From contig NC_068340.1 in the NCBI RefSeq assembly GCF_014633365.1, positions 41,688,328 through 41,752,327 on the forward strand: a stretch of 64,000 nt of DNA, written 5' to 3'. The notes beneath the pieces are model-generated. The model ran no database searches. It had not been told where the DNA came from and was given only the letters and a program-made list of their open reading frames with translations. The position numbers and the translations under genes were made by a program. The stretch's first letter is position 1; each line of letters opens with the position of its first letter. The stretch comes from Diospyros lotus (Eukaryota; Streptophyta; Magnoliopsida; Ericales; Ebenaceae). Below are positions 12,461 to 23,400 of this stretch, one piece after another.

Positions 12461-13375
12461 CATTGCATGGCGTTGCCTCGATCCATCTCGCACTAAACTG
12501 CCCCCATGTTAACTCTTGGGTCTCTTTTCTAATGGAAATTCTCATCTTCTTCGCCTTCACCTTCGTCGTTGCCTTCACGACAGGGTTGAGGAAGCTCGGG
12601 ACAACATCTCAACTGGCCTAGCACCTTTGGAAGAGGCTGAAAGATTTGTAGCATCAAGTCGAGGATTTTGGAGACAATTGGGTTCGACCTCTTGTAGTGA
12701 TGGCTTATGAAGTAGGAGATTAGGGAAAGATTTTGGATTGGATGCATAGCCTGGGTAGGCGAGTTGTAGAGCTGGAAGAAACCATAGGGGCATAGCCGAG
12801 AGTTGGGTGCGATTTTGTTCACCCCTTTTAATGGGGGTTATTTTAACCCCTGTGAAAAACTAATGGCCGCACCTTTCTCTCCTTATCTCTTTTTCTCTAA
12901 GCTTCCCTTTCTCATTTCTTCTTTTCCATTTCCTTTTCTTCTCCAGCTAGCCTCATGCCGTCGCCACCTCTTCTCATGCGTCGACCATCGAGGTTTCCTA
13001 GCACGCCAATCGCCTTATCTTGCCACTGCATCCTCGCCTTGCCGATCGCTACGCGGCAAGGCGAAGATGCAGCGGTGAAGCGACAATGCAACGGTGAGGC
13101 GACAATGCAGCTGCAAGGCAGAGATGTAGTGGCAAGGCGAGGCAATCGACGGTGAGAGGAAGGCAACGAGAGGGTCATCGATGAGAGTAAATGAAGGGGA
13201 GCGAGAGGAGAAAGAGAAATGGGATGGGTATAAACCCCCTTGAAATGACCTTTTTACCCCCCTTCCCCTCCCTAAAAAAAAAAAAACTAACGGGGGTGAA
13301 CAAAATTGTACTCCATAACCGAGGCCATGAAGCTGTCTAATCATCGTTATCGGTGCTTCTCCCTCACAGCTTGTG
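12460..13375 (+). pseudogene. MCC-family pseudogene B1
   Basis: The frame reading GVASIHLAL, then ILIFFAFTFVVAFTTGLRKL, then HLWKRLKDL corresponds to the membrane and second coiled-coil part of the intact gene's large exon (compare GVASIYLQL, ILFFLAFAVAFRTALTKI and DLRKRLKNL). It holds in-frame TAG stops after TTSQLA, after RLKDL and after AYEVGD. In the sister copy at 37.7 kb the first two positions are CAG, so those two stops arose by C-to-T change in this copy, while the third is shared and older. The tail is split by a MITE (12800-13311). The N-terminal exons are absent or unrecognisable here. Confidence 0.7.
12800..13311. mobile_element. MITE-like insertion in MCC pseudogene B1
   Basis: The insertion separates GAAACCATA from CATAACCGAGGCCATGAAGC, which are contiguous in the sister copy at 38040-38065. 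Its ends are inverted: GGGTGCGATTTTGTTCACCCC on the left, and the complement of GGGGTGAACAAAATTGTACTC on the right. A roughly 9-bp flanking repeat (ATAGCCGAG / ATAACCGAG) suggests a Mutator-type target duplication, although the exact left end is off by a few bases. The GC-rich core (12950-13160) repeats CAAGGCGA/CAATGCA motifs and has no believable gene. Confidence 0.6.
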
Positions 13376-13789
13376 CATTGTAATGTAGCTTCGATGTCTT
13401 TGGGCTGCTAATTTAATCCTAAGTTACAACATATTTACGCATTTAACAAGTTAAATGATTTTAATAATGCAATTTGAGATTTTGTTTAAATCCTCATTTT
13501 TGTACATTTATAATTTATAAATGAGCGATAGATTTATATATAAGGAGGTACTCAATATCTTAAAATTATTAACAGCTATATAACTATTGTTATAGCAATA
13601 TCATCATAGTGATATTTTATTTTTTTTGTCAGTATTTTTTTTTTCAATTTGGGTTTTTCATATACATCTTTTGTGTTCTTTCGTGTACTTAATGGTTTGA
13701 TTGTATTTTGTTTTCGGTCTTCAGCCCTAACAAACTTTAGTTCCAAAAATTGAAGCCCAAATCCATATTTTTGCTCCTTACATTTTTTT

Positions 13790-14250
13790 TAGTCTGTTAG
13801 TTCAAATTTTCATTTTTTTAATTACACACATCAGATTTTTAAATCAATTTAACTCTTCTACTTTGACTTTTTTTTTTTTTATAACTGTTCAAACTTTTTG
13901 TAATGTTCATTATTTCAATTACATACATCAGATTTTTTATTATATTTTGAATTTTTTTCATTGAATTTATATTTTTGAGTTAATTTAACACCTATTTTTT
14001 TTATATAAAAGAAAAATAAAGTACAAATCACATTATATTCATGTCAAAATATAGAGGTTAAATTGATTTGAAAATATAAGTTTAGGAATATAATCGATAT
14101 AATAAAAAGTTTAAGTTGTCACATAAAAAAAAATATCAAATTATAGAGATTAAATTGACTTGAAAATATAATTTAAGAGTGTAATTAAAAAAAATTATAA
14201 AAATATAAAAATAAATAAAAATATATATTTAACCAAAATTCATACTCGAT
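13790..14250. repeat. AT-rich dispersed block, copy 2
   Basis: This block is homologous to 3880-4300, 15525-15790 and 41700-42130. It lies immediately upstream of the first 5' exon of the intact MCC gene, so it may overlap that gene's promoter region. The bases between 13375 and 13790 are AT-rich and show nothing recognisable. Confidence 0.55.
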
Positions 14251-14269
14251 TATACTTTTATTTTTCCAC

Positions 14270-14581
14270 CAGTGGGTTGACTTGTATTGACCTGGCCCTC
14301 CCGCGCCGCCCCACCCACCCGCCGCCCCCTACCGCGTCCTCTCTCTCTCTCTGTCTTCTATCTACCCCTTTTTCCATCGGTTTGGTTCATTTTTAGTCTC
14401 TTCTATTTACCTGGCCCTTCTCTCTCTCTCTCTGTCTCTCCGTTTATACATGCACACAGAGGCACACACATCAATCTAGTTCTTTGCTTGCTGGTTACTG
14501 CTTTCTGTAAACTACATCAACATAGATCTTTGCTTGTTCATTCAAGAAGAGTTGTGGCATTTCCTCCATCTCCTACAATTG
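14270..14581 (+). other. First (non-coding) exon of the intact MCC gene, candidate promoter 1
   Basis: This GC-rich then CT-rich leader ends at a good splice donor, CTACAATTG|GTAAGATAT. It is conserved in the tandem copy at 15790-16127. A long frame can be read through it, but the copies differ by indels in that frame, so it is more likely untranslated. The transcription start is not visible; the start given here is a guess at the beginning of the conserved block. Confidence 0.4.
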
Positions 14582-14720
14582 GTAAGATATTACCCCATGT
14601 TCTTCCTGAGAAAACCCAACTGTTTGTGCGTCTCAAACAAAATGAATATATATGATATGAAGATCTTTTTCTGGGTTCTTAATTTTGTGTAAACTTTAAC
14701 CATGATCTATTGATCTACAG

Positions 14721-14916
14721 CTGGGTGATAGAAATTGTATGTTGATCGATTGAGACGTTCTGACAAATATTTTTCTTTTAATTTTATTTTTCATTTTTCC
14801 CAAAGACTTGCTGGATTGACTTTTCTCTGTGGTTCATTCTTGTATTATCATCTGAGTGCTCCTTTTATTCCATTTCTTCGATGGAAGAATGGTGCAGATG
14901 ATGTACTCTCCAACTG
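14721..14916 (+). other. Second 5' exon of the intact MCC gene
   Basis: It follows the acceptor TTGATCTACAG and ends at the donor CTCCAACTG|GTAAGATAT. The 3' part (GAGTGCWCCTTT, then TTCTTCGATGGAAGAATGGTG) is conserved in the frameshifted copy at 32589-32662, where the acceptor TTTTTTGCAG precedes TATCCTCTGAGTGC. In the present copy that internal acceptor is lost, so the longer exon start is assumed. It is probably untranslated. Confidence 0.4.
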
Positions 14917-15524
14917 GTAAGATATTTCCACAAGCTTTTTCCCCCAGAAAATAGAGACATTTTCCTGGAGCTTTTCCAGAAAATGAAAATATCTTTGGGT
15001 TCATGAAACTGAAACTCTTCTCTCTTCTTTTGCTCTTGAATATCCCAAAACCTGTAGCTTCTTACATGTCAATATACTGAATGGAAATCATATAGGTGTT
15101 AGGTTTGCCTGAAAGATTGATAAATGAACAGAAATCATGAAAAAAAAAAAAAACCAAGTACTTTCTTCTTTTTTCTAATTTCCATGTTCAGCTGATTTGT
15201 CCATTTTGAACATTCTGGCTGAAATCAGACAGAGAAACGGGGAAATAAATCGAATTCTGATCTTTCTGTTCTGAATTGGGGCTTAAGGAGATCATTATTG
15301 ATTCTTTTTTGGGTGGATGAATGACAGAGTAAAATGGGAAAGGGTTAGTATCTTGTGTTCTTTATGAACTTGTTTTTCCTGGCAAGTATCTGTACCTCTT
15401 AGATTTGATCACAATGGGAGCTTAAACAGTAGTTAACATTATTGATTTTCCTGGCAAGTTCTTCTTTGACATTCCTTTTCATCACTTCGTGGAAAATCAA
15501 CTTTAATCACAATGGGAGTTAATT

Positions 15525-15790
15525 TAATATTTATATTTTTAGATATAAAATAATAAAATACATATTATATTTTATTTATATTAAAATATAAAAATTAAAT
15601 TAACTTAAAAATATAAATTTAAGGGTATAATCAATATAATAACAAATTTAAGTTGTAGAAAAAATATTAAATTATAGAAATTAAATTGACTTAAAAATAT
15701 AATTTTAAGAGTATAATTAAAAAATTAAAAAATAAATAATTATAAAAAAATAAAAAAATAAATAAAAAATATATTTGAGCAAAATTTATA
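15525..15790. repeat. AT-rich dispersed block, copy 3
   Basis: This is the shortened second copy of the AT-rich spacer within the promoter tandem duplication. It joins abruptly to GTGGAAAATCAACTTTAATC at about 15515, which is the sequence expected just upstream of coding exon 1. Confidence 0.5.
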
Positions 15791-16127
15791 CTAGATTATA
15801 CTTTTATTTTTCCACCAGTGGGTTGACTTGTATTGACCTGGCCCTCCCGCGCCGCCGCCCCCTCCCCCCTCCCCCGACCGCCCCCCACCACGTCCTCTTC
15901 CTCTCTCTCTCTCTCTCTCTTCTATCTACCCTTTTTCCACCGGTTGGTTCATTTAATCTCTTCTATTGACCTGGCCCTTCTCTCTCTCTGTCACTCTGTA
16001 TATATATGCACACACATCAATCTAGTTCTTCGCTTGCTGGTTACTGCTCTCTGTAAACTACATCAACATAGATCTTTGCTTGTTCATTCAAGAAGAGTAG
16101 TGGTATTTCCTCCAACTCCTACAATTG
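15790..16127 (+). other. Duplicate first exon of the MCC gene, candidate promoter 2
   Basis: This is a second copy of the leader exon at 14270-14581, with the same donor sequence at 16127|16128. It is closer to the first coding exon (17457), so it could be the active 5' end. The CT-rich tract differs in length from the first copy. Confidence 0.4.
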
Positions 16128-16257
16128 GTAAGATATCACCCCCATCTTCTTCCTGAGAAAACCCAACTGTTTGTGCGTCTCAAACAAAATGAATATATAT
16201 GATATGAAGATCTTTTTCTGGGTTCTTAATTTTGTGTAAACTTTAAACATGATATAT

Positions 16258-17390
16258 TTTAAAACCCAATGATGTGAGTTGAGTTGACATGCTTTGTCAT
16301 TGAAGTAGATTTTGACATCCATAAAGTGTACAATTTTCTCTTTGAAAAAATTTGTTGTGAAGTAATTTAGCACGTTCAATTTTATAAGAGATCTCAAATA
16401 TTTTTTGTTGTTTTATTTTTTTCTATGTTATTGTCTAACCTGCTAGTGTTAGATGAAGATTTACAATAACATTCTCCTCCATGTCATTTCACTTGTCTTT
16501 ATCTGCAAAGTCTCTTGACCTATTGCTTATAGCCACTAGGCAATTATCTTTTCTCAGATAGCTTTCATCTTTAACTTTCACACTAGGCAATTATCTTTTC
16601 TCAAGATAACTTTCATCTTTAACTTTCACAATGAGAAATTTCTCCCATTGAACTTTTCAATCTCAAATTTTGTCGTCATTACTTCTATCATAAACTGCTT
16701 TGAGTACAAAATTAGCTCTCACTATTGCACGTTAACAATAACCGTATTTGTAAATAGTGCCCCAGTATACGTAAATAGTATTCAGTACCTTCAAAAGAGT
16801 GATTAATAATCTAACTTATTTTTTGTTGTGGAATATTCATTTTTATAGTGACAACCACATAATATATGATAAGTAGATATATAAATACCTTATTGTAGTC
16901 TCTGATACGAATTGTTAATAAATAACATCGAATTAGAGTAGGGTCGCAATTGATAATTTGAGAATAATAATAATAATGTAAAAAATTAGACAAATTTTAC
17001 ATGAAAAACTCTCAAATAAATTAAGGTAAAAATCACGGATAAAAATAAAAAAAAATTATTATGAAAAATAATATGAGTTATAACTTTTCCTTTATATCAT
17101 AAGAAGGACAACAACAATCTCTTTTGAAAATTAAAAAAACACTATTAATAATTATTTATTTTTCTCTTTAATAATAAGATACTTAACCAATAGTGTCATT
17201 CTACTTGTCTATTTTTCTCTTTAATAATAAGATACTGGATACTTAACAAATGAACTGAGTGGCTCTACGTGGACAAACTCGTTCAAAGTTGTCCAAGTGA
17301 ACATCTTCTCGTTTCAATTTCGCTGCCTCTAATTCTTCTCTCCAAAATAATCTTTATAATATTATATGTGTGTAGCCGTAATTTTTGACA
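16258..17390. other. Unrecognised 1.1-kb insertion in the 5' intron of the MCC gene
   Basis: Gene-related sequence stops at about 16258 and resumes at about 17390 (CATTAGTTTGTGGAAAATC). The segment between is absent from the corresponding part of the 33-kb copy. It contains a 45-bp direct repeat (around 16535-16628: CAATTATCTTTTCTCA, then CTTTCATCTTTAACTTTCAC, twice) and AT-rich sequence. Parts look like copia LTR sequence, but no termini were found. Confidence 0.4.
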
Positions 17391-17478
17391 TTTAGGCACG
17401 ACACTTTTGACTTTTCGTTTCATTAGTTTGTGGAAAATCAACTTAATATGTTGCAGGGACGACAAGGTGGTATCGACG

Positions 17479-20400
17479 ATGTTGGATCTTTTGGTTGTAG
17501 TGATTGCGGGGGCTTTTACTTTGTGTGCAGCTGTTATACAAGGTCCGTCCAAGACACTTAAACTTGTATTAGCTAAACTTAAACGTCTTGGAGCTAGTTT
17601 TGGTTCTGTAATGGTCCGTTTAAACTTAAATCTAATAAAAATTTGAATGTTAATTAGCTACTCAAAGTGTACTTTTATGTGTGAACATGCCATACATTCA
17701 TGTCGTTTTCTTGAAAAATCTAGGGTTTATCTTCCTTGAAGTCATAAGAATGTGAGATTCATACTGAAGAACAGAATAAGTTTATAGATTCTTGAAATCA
17801 GGGCTAGAAAATTTCCTCGCATAACTGAATGATGGAACATTCTTAAAGAGTAAATAGTTTAATTGTACTAAAAACATTATGGTCCATTTTGCTTGATTTT
17901 TAGATACTTGAATAAGAATATGATTATTCCTCTACTTGTCATTTTTGTAGGAACATTGGCCTCCCGTCGCAAGAAGAAAAGTGATAGTGATGGTGAGTTT
18001 GATACATTAACGAGTTTATTGTTCTTTTCTTTGTTGTGATTTATTAATCGAAACAATCAATCTTTTTTGCTTTCTCCCAAGTTTAATCAACTCTTGCTAA
18101 TGTTGGATATGTAATTTATTATAAAAAAAATTAATTTTTTGTGACAATTTTAAAAATCGTTGCAAAACATGGTATTCTATAATGGTTTACAAACCGCCGC
18201 AGAATACGTTTTTGAGGTGATTTTTTAATATTTTGCGACAGTTTTTAGAAGTCACTGCAAAATTCATTAACAATTTTAATTTTTGACGGTTTTTTGAAAA
18301 TCATCTCTAAATTTAAAAAATAATTTAATAATTAAAAATTAAAATTAAATTTTACGATAATTTTTTAGAAATCATCTCAAAATTTAAATAATAATTTAAC
18401 ATTTGCGACTGTTTTTCAAGATCGTCATAAAATTCATTAAAAAATTTAATTTTGTGATGATTTTAAAAAAATTATCGCTAAATTAAGAAAATAATTAAAT
18501 AATTTTTTTTAAAAAAATTATTTAATATTTGCAACAATTTTACAAAATCATTAAAAATTTTAATTTAAAAAAATAAAAATAAATTTAACGAAATTTTAAT
18601 AATTTTAAAAAATATATAAAATTTTCTTTTTATTTTTTAATAAATTAATTTATTTAATTTAATTCAATTAATTTATGCTTTTTAATTTATATTAAAAAAT
18701 AAAAAATTTAATTCTAAAAAATTATAGTTGGATTAATATATAATTTATATGCACGAATATATAATAAGGAGGCTTTGCAGATCAGATGGTTTCGTGCGCA
18801 TATATGTGGAGATCCTAGGTTCGAAATCGACCACCCCCTGAGTGTGTGGGGGTTGTAAAAAATTTAAAATTTTTGAATTTTGAAATTCAAAATTTTTGCT
18901 ACTATTCTGAAACCATTGCAAAAAATGACTTAGTGGCGATTACTCCAATGATTGTTAAAAATCGTCGTTAAATACTCCGTGACGGTTGAAACTTTTCCCA
19001 GTGGCGCAGAGTTTTCTTAGAAGTTGAAGTAATAGAAACAACCCTCCTTTTTGTAGTTTGGCTTTGTGATTTGCTTTGTATTGTATTAGATGTTGTTAGG
19101 CTATCTCTAACAATGTTCTCTATCTCGTTTTTTATTATATTCTCTATCTTAATTTTTAGATACTTGAATAAGAATATGATTGTTCCTTTTCTTGTTTGTT
19201 TTTTTTTTTTTGTAGGAAAATTGGGTTCCCATGACAACAAGAAAAGCAATGGTGAGTTTGATATATTAATGGGTTATAGTTCTTTTGTTTGTTGTGACTT
19301 ATTAATAGAAATAATCAATTTTTTCTTTTTAAGTTCAATCAATTCTTTTTTTTTTTTTGGATGACACTCTATAATGGGTGCACCGCGGCTCAACTCCTTG
19401 ATTCCGGTAGAGGAAGTAAATCGCGAGAGCATGTGTACCTAAGGAATCAAATGTAAGGCCCCGTCAATTCCCCGGAGGGAGAGCCTTATTCTCGGAATTT
19501 CAGGCACATAAATTTTTTTCCTCATTAATCATCCATCATCAACATAATTCGAAATCCCGACAATCTCGAGCCATTTCCACAGCATATTAACTTAAGACTA
19601 AGCTGAGGCAAACAACATCAGCACATCAGCAGAAGCAGAATTGAAACCTCGAAATACATAACCGAATTCATTTCATTCATAACGTAAAAATCGTTCGATA
19701 AGACACTTCAACAAAATACATCAAGTCTTATCTCTCGCTACACTGCTAATACCTTGAGCATAAACAAAATACATGCTAATAATTTTCAATGAAATCAACG
19801 GCTACATCTCGATAACCTCTTTTCCTTTAACACCACTGCTTTCACCTGGAACGTTTGAATATTTCAGAGACATAGTCCAAATTAGATGTTGAATCATCTA
19901 AGTGAGAGCTCAAAATCATTTTCATGAACATATGCAAATATGAATAACATCAACATAACCTTTAACAATCATTCATCATAAAATCAACTCGACATGACCC
20001 GACGTACCTCAGCCCAAGAGAATCCCACATAGCATTTAACCCTAATTGGAAAAAATGCAATCTCTCTAAAGGCAACACATCCACATCGAATAATGACACA
20101 AGGCAATCTGACTTAAGAGGGGCAACATCAACGCATCTCTCCGACATCTCGAGAACAATCTTTACCTCTCCCTACCCGGGAAGGTCAACATCAACGCAAG
20201 AACCCGACTCACCATAATTACGTTAGAGATTACGTTCCCACTCAAAAGTACCTGGACCCCACATGCCAAAGCCACGTCCACGACCCTGCTTAAGGGCGAC
20301 AACCTCACGCATGAACTCGGGTATCACCCCATATCATGTTAGGCATTACGCTCACACCCAGAAGCAATTCGGATCTCGTCACACCTTGGCCACAAGATGA

Positions 20401-23400
20401 TCAACACTATCCTTGGGAATCTGCGTCCACCTCGGGAACAATACTACCTCTCAATGGTCCCGGGGTGGTGCCCGCTTGCAACCCTGCCACTTTAAGCCGA
20501 TCCGGGATGGTGTCCACTCGTAGCCCTACCACCTAGTCCCATAGGGTGAAGTCCATCTCAGCCCCATCCCAGTGGGTATTTTTCTTTGGCACGCTTCCCT
20601 AGTGCTACCACTCAAGTACCTCACACAGGTTAACACACATCCCACATAAACATCTCAAAACATGCCAATGTCGACATCATAAAACATACAACGTTTAAAC
20701 ATCATTTCATGAACATAACTCATCGCACAACATCAATGCACATGCATAAAACATTTAGGGACGAACCGCCCTCTTTTAAACCATTATCACACGTTAAAAT
20801 CGTTTTCATGCAACAAAACATTTCCAAGTAATCAAATCACGTTTAGTAGAATCAAAACCAAGTTTTATGCAAGTAGAACTTCTCACATCTCAAATCATTT
20901 GCATGAACAGACTGAGTTTTGGTAGCAAACAACTCACACTTCAAACCATTTGCATGAACCACCAAGTTTTCGGGTTAAGCTACTCACCTTTAGACGCAAC
21001 TTAACTTTTCCTTGAAAATCGCGCACAGCCTCGATTAGCGCTCCAATCTCAAACTTCGTGCAAGCTACTTCACCTCAAACCTCAAGGCACCCTAGACATC
21101 ATATTCATTTCCATAAGCATCAACATATAATTTTTCCTTAATTTCCTCACATTTTCCTATTTTCTCTATTTTTTCCTATTTCTTCCTCAATAAATTCCAA
21201 TAAATATTTCCTTAATAATTTCCTCAAATCTTACTTCACCAAAATTCATAATAATCAAATATCTTCAAAGGAAAATTACTGATCTTACCTCGATGCTTTG
21301 ATATCACGTGAAACGAGACTCTTTGATGCTAAAACCGAGACGTCAACAATCCCAACTTCAAAACTAATTGCACAATCACCTAGAACATTAAATTCTAGGA
21401 TTTTAGAAATTTTTTGCACAATTTTCCTCCCACGCACGCGCCTCCAAAACATCCCCCACGTGCCTGCGCGTGAAGCTAGCGCGTGCACTGCACGCGCCTT
21501 GTCTTCTCTGACGAGCACTTCGCCGGCCGGCCACCGGATTTCGCCCCCGATCACACCACGATGAAGCCCTCTGCAAGTCGATCACGACCCCACCTCTCTT
21601 GTCCTAAAAAGATGGCCGGAGATGCCTCAAACGGCCGGCCAACCCAACCGCCTCCCAACTCCGGCCAAGCTCGATTACCCTTCAAACGATCACGAAAATA
21701 CCTCTAATTCTCCAGAAACCTCAATCAAGACATGGGCTTCAAAAGCCCTATGATCTAAGCCCTCAATTCGTTCATTTGAAGCTCAAAAACGCAAACTCTC
21801 GGCCGAAACCCTAACGCGAAGTCCGGCTATTTATAGCCAAAATCGACGCTCCAATCGGCCATGGATGCTCGACCCAACACCTCAGGCTTCCAACCCACCT
21901 CTTGGGCGACCCAAAATCGCCGACCAAGTGCCTCGAAAGGCCATTTACAAGTCGCGGCATTGTCGCGACAATCTGACCAAGACACGGTCGGATTTTTCAA
22001 AAATTCGGCCGCCTCAATGCTCGTCGCCGACCAAGCTTCGGCCCTTGAGCTCTCTAGACCATTACCTCGAACTCCCCATGGTCGGAAACCCCTTGTCGGC
22101 GATCGAAAATGGCTGTTGGCCATGGCAGCCTCCAACTTTGCGAAATTACATTTTCGCCCCTCATTTTTGCCTTATTGCACTTTGCCCCCTTCTCTCAAGC
22201 CCCTGAACTTTCTATTATTACCATTAGGTCCCTCATATTCCAAAATTCACACTTCCTCTTTTGATGATCCCGAGAAATCGTCGTTTCGACCTCCCTCCGG
22301 CCAATTCGACAAACTTTAAAAAATTGCACTTTGGCCCGAATTTTTATTTCGGCCTTAAATCCTTTTGTTTCTTCCAAAAACCACTTAAGGGTTGTTCAAT
22401 ACATCAAATGTGACCCTCATTGGCGTTCCGTTGACTTCCTGGAAACCCCCTGCGATTATTTAGTTTTTCGGCCTTACTCCTAGCTGTATTTTCACTATAC
22501 CGAAAACTATTCCCGATCCAATTTTTTTCGATGCTAAAATCACTTCTTGAATTACTCTTTAGCACTATCCTATTTTCCTTTGATATCTAAGTCTCGGGTA
22601 CCCTTCGATTGATTTGGTAGCTTATTTTCACCTTTGAGCCCATTTTCGGTATTTAATTCTCATTTGAATGACGTGGCAACCTTATGCCAAAACGGGGTCT
22701 TATATCAAACCCGTGCACAACTCATTGGGGGATGACCGACAAGCACTTAAGTTTCATTTTTTAGCCATGTGGCTCGGTCCCGAGGGGATCAATCAACTCT
22801 TTTTAATGTATGACAGGATGTTTATTTGCAAGTTTAATGTTAGATCCTAACAAATACAATATTTTCTTTCAACATGCACGGAAGCCAACAAGAAGGATAC
22901 AAGTAACAATGCATATAACTCGCATTTAATTGATCATTACGAATGCATGTTGTTAAGCGTAGAAAATATTTTTTAGCATCTAGAAATGCCATAAGCTTTT
23001 TCCTGTGGTACATGGTTCTTCTTAAACATCGGAAACAACCCTGTTTTTTGTAACGTGGCTTTGTGATTTGCTTTGTTTTGTATTAGATGTTGTTAGGCTA
23101 TATCCAACAATGTTTTCTATCTCGTTTTTTATTATATTATAAACGATTTACTTCATATTATGATTTTATCTTGAAAATTATATCTGCTCCAACAACACTT
23201 CCTATTATCTTTTCTATAAACTCCCTATTTCATTTATTTTTTAATAAAATTTAGTTTTATTTATTTTAAAATATACATAATCAATAATCAAATACATAAA
23301 ATAATTAAATACACATATATAAAATTAATAATCAAATAAACAAATTAATAATCACGTACACATACACAAAATCAATAATCAAATACATATATACATAAAA

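Larger units (their letters stand above)
13790..16258 (+). repeat. Tandem duplication of the MCC gene's promoter and first exon
   Basis: The block from the AT-rich spacer through the first exon and its splice donor (13790-14700) is repeated at 15525-16258. Shared landmarks are CCACCAGTGGGTTGACTTG, CATCAATCTAGTTCTT, TTCATTCAAGAAGAGT, CTACAATTGGTAAGATAT and AAACCCAACTGTTTGTGCG. The second unit is cut at about 16258, just after GTGTAAACTTTAAACATGAT, where unrelated sequence begins. The intact gene therefore has two candidate 5' ends. Confidence 0.75.

Noticed and set aside
18770..18860. tRNA gene or SINE with B-box-like AGGTTCGAAATCG
   Set aside because: The sequence does not fold into a convincing cloverleaf as read and lies inside the CACTA fragment. 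It could be a SINE remnant, but no A-run or target repeat was found.
21865..22319. Plant gene candidate on the plus strand of the LTR at 19452
   Set aside because: The frames overlap on both strands and run through the GC-rich leader of a gypsy-type LTR; no splice or domain support.
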